Below, piece by piece: positions 61,112 through 64,000 of a stretch of DNA of 64,000 nt (its first letter is position 1; each line of letters starts with the position of its first letter). The notes under the pieces are model-generated. The model saw only the letters and a list, made by a program, of their open reading frames with translations, searched no databases and was not told the origin of the DNA. The position numbers and the translations under genes were made by a program. The stretch comes from an uncultured Clostridia bacterium (GTDB lineage: Bacteria; Bacillota; Clostridia; Christensenellales; HGM11417): positions 1-64,000 of the forward strand of contig CALVJY010000001.1 of NCBI GenBank assembly GCA_944332455.1, written 5' to 3'.

Positions 61112-61285
61112 AAAGAAAAAAAGAGGCTCTCGGGAAGGAGTGGTGTCCTTCCCCGAGGGCCTCAGCTTTCGGCTTAGGAGTTCCGGGCTTCCCTGTTTTG
61201 CCGCTCCCCCCTTGGACTTTTCCCGATCAAATCTCAAAAAGAAAAAAGGCTCTCGGGAAGGGGTATTTCCTTCCCCGAGGGCCTC
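61112..61285 (-). repeat. Two copies of a terminator-like hairpin
   Basis: Copies at 61112-61163 and 61236-61285 share the A-rich flank AAAAAGAAAAAA and arms GGCTCTCGGGAAGG / CCTTCCCCGAGGGCC, differing only in the loop. The T tail is on the reverse strand. The remaining 61071-61633 interval holds no supported gene. Confidence 0.75.
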
Positions 61286-61633
61286 GATTTTTCGTCTTTC
61301 GGCTTGCTCCCGGTTTCGGTCTTTCCGGCCCTGTTTTGACGGCCGCCCGGATTTCACGCCCAAACGGACGGGACTGCCTTCCCCGATCATACCCTGCGGA
61401 CATGAAAACACCATGCCCCTCCGCGCGGCAAGGCTGCCCCTTGATCCGTACGCAAAATTTTGATAACTTTTTCTCCGGCACCGGACGGGAAGCCCCGCTT
61501 AAAGCCTTTAAGGCCCCAGCCTCTTTTTTGGCTGACTTTCCCCTCTTTTGGGGCCGGACAGTCCTTCCGGCGGGTCCTGAGCCTAGCCCCGAAAATTCTT
61601 CCAAAATTATCCGGACACCCTCCGCGATTTTAG

Positions 61634-61662
61634 TTGACAAATCCCCGGAAATCAGATATAAT
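61634..61662 (+). promoter_or_regulatory. Consensus promoter of tRNA-Thr
   Basis: TTGACA (61634-61639), 17 bases, TATAAT (61657-61662). Confidence 0.85.
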
Positions 61663-61742
61663 AATCAGGCTATCTTCGTGAAGAGAGTTGTTTTTTGAAC
61701 AGACGGCCCGGTTAGATCGGCGCCCCTCTTCCCTCATCGTTC

Positions 61743-62158
<416 letters not shown>

Positions 62159-62188
62159 AAAAAAATGAAATAAAATCACGAAGAACTT

Positions 62189-62575
62189 ATGTGTGAATTG
62201 GACAAACAAAATCCTGATTGCATCCTCCTTACCGAACCGCTGCCAAATGTTACGCCTGAACAATGGATCGCTGTAAACCATGATTGCAAGACAGAATTCG
62301 ATTTGGCAACTGCGTTTGCCGGCGCGTCAAATGAGGCAGGTTGGTTGGATGACGAGATCTATGACGAGGATTGCACTGCGGAAACAATAGAGCGATATTA
62401 TAAGTGGCGTCATCTGGCGGACGAACTCCAAAAAAGAGTGCTGCAGATTTTTGAAAGAGAGAATCCGCAGGCAGAGATAAAGCCCCCTTTCATGCGCTTT
62501 CTGACCCCCGTGATGCAGCGCAACGGTTTTGCGAACGGCAGCGGTTGGTGGATCCCCATAAAAGCGGATAAATGA
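62189..62575 (+). CDS. Hypothetical protein, AT-richer than its surroundings
   Basis: The 128-residue acidic protein (starting MCELDKQNPDCILLTEPLPN) has no domain I recognise. It is rich in Trp, Asp and Glu and ends GNGSGWWIPIKADK-like. No convincing ribosome binding site precedes ATG 62189, so the start may be different or the 5' end lost. It follows the tRNA-Thr tandem repeats directly and its codon use is less GC-biased than that of neighbours, so it is probably cargo of an element once inserted at the tRNA. Confidence that it is a real gene is moderate. Confidence 0.5.
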   Translation: MCELDKQNPDCILLTEPLPNVTPEQWIAVNHDCKTEFDLATAFAGASNEAGWLDDEIYDEDCTAETIERYYKWRHLADELQKRVLQIFERENPQAEIKPPFMRFLTPVMQRNGFANGSGWWIPIKADK

Positions 62576-62611
62576 CGCCCGATCGATTTTTGCCGCGGAC
62601 ATCTTGTTCCC

Positions 62612-62660
62612 TGAGCAATATACCCCCCAAAGCCGTCAGCTTTGGGGGGTATATTGCTCA
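62612..62660. repeat. 22-base-pair perfect palindrome
   Basis: Arms 62612-62633 and 62639-62660 pair perfectly, with loop CGTCA; the stem includes a run of six C against six G. No T tract follows on either strand, so it is not a standard terminator. Confidence 0.8.
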
Positions 62661-62709
62661 AAGGATATTGCTGAATGGATAGCCTGGACTTCATTTCCGG
62701 GAAAGCCCA

Positions 62710-63573
62710 TCAACCGAACACGGCCATGCAGACCGTGCCGGCGGTCAGAAGGCCGAGGCCGATCCAGGCCTTGAGCGAAAGTTTTTCCTTCAGGACCAGC
62801 ACGGAAAAGAGGACGGTCACCAGAATGCTCATCCGGTCGATGGGCACGACCACGCTCACCAGGCCCTGCTGCACGGCGTAGAAATAGCACAGCCAGGAGG
62901 CCCCGGTGGCAAATCCCGAGAGCAGGAGGAAGCCGGCCTCTCTGCCCCGCAGCTCCCGGACCGCCCCGGCCTCGCCGCGGAAAAAGACGATGCCCCAGGC
63001 CAGGATCAGGACCACGCAGGTCCGGATGGCGGTGGCCAGATTGGAATCCACGCCCTCGATGCCGACCTTGGCCAGCAGCGAAGTGGCCGCCGCGAAGACC
63101 GCGGACAGCAGGGCGAACGCCAGCCAGGCCAGGCTCTTCGTCCCGCCCTTCCGGATGTCCGTCATCAGCCAGGTGCCAACGCCGATGACGGCCAGAAAGA
63201 CCAGCTTGAGCCCCCACTGCGTCCGCTCTTCCGGAAAGATCAGAATGGCGGCCAGCACGGACAGGATGGCGCTGGACTTGTCGACGGCGGCCACTTTGGA
63301 GACCTCGCCCAGCGAGAGCGCCTTGAAGTAGCAGATCCAGGAAGCGCCCGTCGCCAGCCCGGACAAGATGAGGAAGACCCAGGATCCGGCGCCGATGTCC
63401 GGCAGCCCGGCCTGGGCGCCCGTCAGAAAGACGATGGCCCAGGCCATGACCAGCACGACCGAAGTCCGGACGGCCGTCGCCACGTCCGGATTGGTATTTT
63501 TGACTCCGCATTTGGAGAGTATGGCCGTGATCCCCGCAAAGAGGGCGGAGGCAACGGCCGCAGCGATCCACAT
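62710..63573 (-). CDS. EamA/DMT family transporter
   Basis: The 287-residue membrane protein has ten predicted helices built from two EamA repeats. Each repeat shows the same phrase: GLATGASWICYFKALSLGEVSKVAAVDKSSAILSVL in the first and GFATGASWLCYFYAVQQGLVSVVVPIDRMSILVTVL in the second. Members export amino acids, nucleobases or other metabolites, mostly unassigned. The start ATG 63573 has CGGGAGGCTGAC. The tandem similarity is unusually clear. It is the last complete gene before the edge. Confidence 0.88.
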   Translation of the reverse strand: MWIAAAVASALFAGITAILSKCGVKNTNPDVATAVRTSVVLVMAWAIVFLTGAQAGLPDIGAGSWVFLILSGLATGASWICYFKALSLGEVSKVAAVDKSSAILSVLAAILIFPEERTQWGLKLVFLAVIGVGTWLMTDIRKGGTKSLAWLAFALLSAVFAAATSLLAKVGIEGVDSNLATAIRTCVVLILAWGIVFFRGEAGAVRELRGREAGFLLLSGFATGASWLCYFYAVQQGLVSVVVPIDRMSILVTVLFSVLVLKEKLSLKAWIGLGLLTAGTVCMAVFG

Positions 63574-63832
63574 GTCAGCCTCCCGTCAGGTCCTGTGATC
63601 AGGTTGTCCCTTTTTTGCAGAAAGTATGGATCAGACAAAAAGGCAGCGCGAAGGCTCCGTCACGCTGCCGTTCCGGCGAAGGCGCACGGAGGCCGTACGC
63701 CGCGCCCTCAAATTTTTTGCCGGGCAAAGCGAAAACCCGGATCGCCCTTCAAAAGTGATTTGGGCCAGAGAGCCGGGCAGGGGCCAAGGCCCGCAGGCGG
63801 TCTTTGGGAGGGCGTCATAAAATCCTCTTCCC

Positions 63833-64000
63833 CTACTGCCCCTTCGGTCCCGGGGGACAGGTCTCCCCCTTCGCCCCCCTCTCGAAGCGGACGAACAGCC
63901 AGGAGATCACGCCGCCCGCGATCACCAGGACCAGCCCGCAGCCGAGTTCGGCCCAGGGGATCCCCGTCCAGCTCTGATAGACCGCCATGATCTCCGGATT
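63833..64000 (-). CDS. C-terminus of a membrane protein, cut by window edge
   Basis: The last 55 codons of a reverse-strand gene enter from the right edge and stop at TAG 63833-63835. They read NPEIMAVYQSWTGIPWAEL, one transmembrane helix (GCGLVLVIAGGVISWLFV) and a basic, Pro/Gly-containing tail ending GPKGQ. The family cannot be named from this part. The 63574-63832 interval upstream of the EamA gene shows nothing else. Confidence 0.5.
   Translation of the reverse strand, partial: NPEIMAVYQSWTGIPWAELGCGLVLVIAGGVISWLFVRFERGAKGETCPPGPKGQ

Overview
The window reads as a chromosomal segment of a GC-rich, endospore-forming member of the Bacillota, most likely class Clostridia and probably an uncultured or gut-type lineage. 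The evidence is the conserved Firmicute gene order rpsO-pnp-ylxY-mlpA (reverse strand, 6.9-12.0 kb), a pro-sigma-K gene (30.3-31.0 kb), an adjacent parE-parC pair, the GGGtGRT/NifU-like pair common in anaerobes, clustered tRNAs with encoded CCA ends, and many promoters close to the sigma-A consensus with 17-18 base spacers. Most genes are strongly GC-biased. A few AT-richer patches (40.4-41.6 kb, 62.2-62.6 kb) look acquired.

Layout. 0-1.1 kb: a truncated GNAT acetyltransferase behind a copper-chaperone-like HMA protein with a promoter/operator. 1.2-5.7 kb: parC and parE. 6.4-12.1 kb: rpsO, pnp, ylxY, mlpA and a dimeric dUTPase on the reverse strand. 12.2-13.0 kb: a sorbitol-6-phosphate-dehydrogenase-like SDR, followed by a long array of small hairpins. 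13.5-17.0 kb: HEAT-like, SIMPL, esterase, a 32-residue basic peptide and a flavodoxin. 17.1-18.2 kb: a THUMP rRNA methyltransferase. 18.4-22.5 kb: a DEAD-box helicase coupled to an SF2 helicase with membrane segments. 22.9-26.1 kb: an MscS channel and a large anchored surface protein. 26.5-27.5 kb: ten tRNAs. 27.7-28.1 kb: a short MGMT. 28.1-29.1 kb: a gene-free block of structured repeats. 29.1-31.8 kb: pfkA, sigK and rnpB. 32.1-36.3 kb: an overlapping hslO-TPR-HEAT-nfo operon. 36.7-40.4 kb: an M24 peptidase, efp and pepF. 40.5-43.8 kb: an AT-rich XRE membrane protein, an LRR remnant and a MATE pump behind a structured leader. 44.1-47.8 kb: a glycosyltransferase, a nucleotidyltransferase-kinase fusion and a HAD phosphatase. 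48.2-51.8 kb: the NifU-like/GGGtGRT pair, a membrane protein, a nicotinamidase-like hydrolase and ogt. 52.2-55.1 kb: a DUF11 surface protein plus a Cys/Pro-rich peptide under a sigma-K-like promoter. 55.2-58.7 kb: lipoproteins, three of them tandem paralogues, and two tiny membrane proteins. 59.0-61.1 kb: a YtrA-type GntR regulator with an ABC transporter. 61.1-64.0 kb: tRNA-Thr with tandem 147-base duplications of its 3' end, an orphan AT-richer gene, an EamA transporter and a truncated membrane protein.

How it fits together. Housekeeping modules dominate: RNA decay and translation (pnp, rpsO, rlmL-like, rnpB, efp, tRNAs), DNA topology and alkylation/AP-site repair (parE/parC, two MGMTs, nfo), redox protein quality control (hslO) and peptide turnover (mlpA, pepF, M24). 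Sporulation is represented by sigK and by a probable sigma-K-driven spore-surface operon at 52-55 kb.

The most unusual content is non-coding. There are three copies of a two-level stem-loop module whose inner stems differ in sequence but keep pairing. There are three independent arrays of short hairpins or motifs between genes. tRNA-Thr carries tandem duplications of its 3' end that look like leftover attachment sites.
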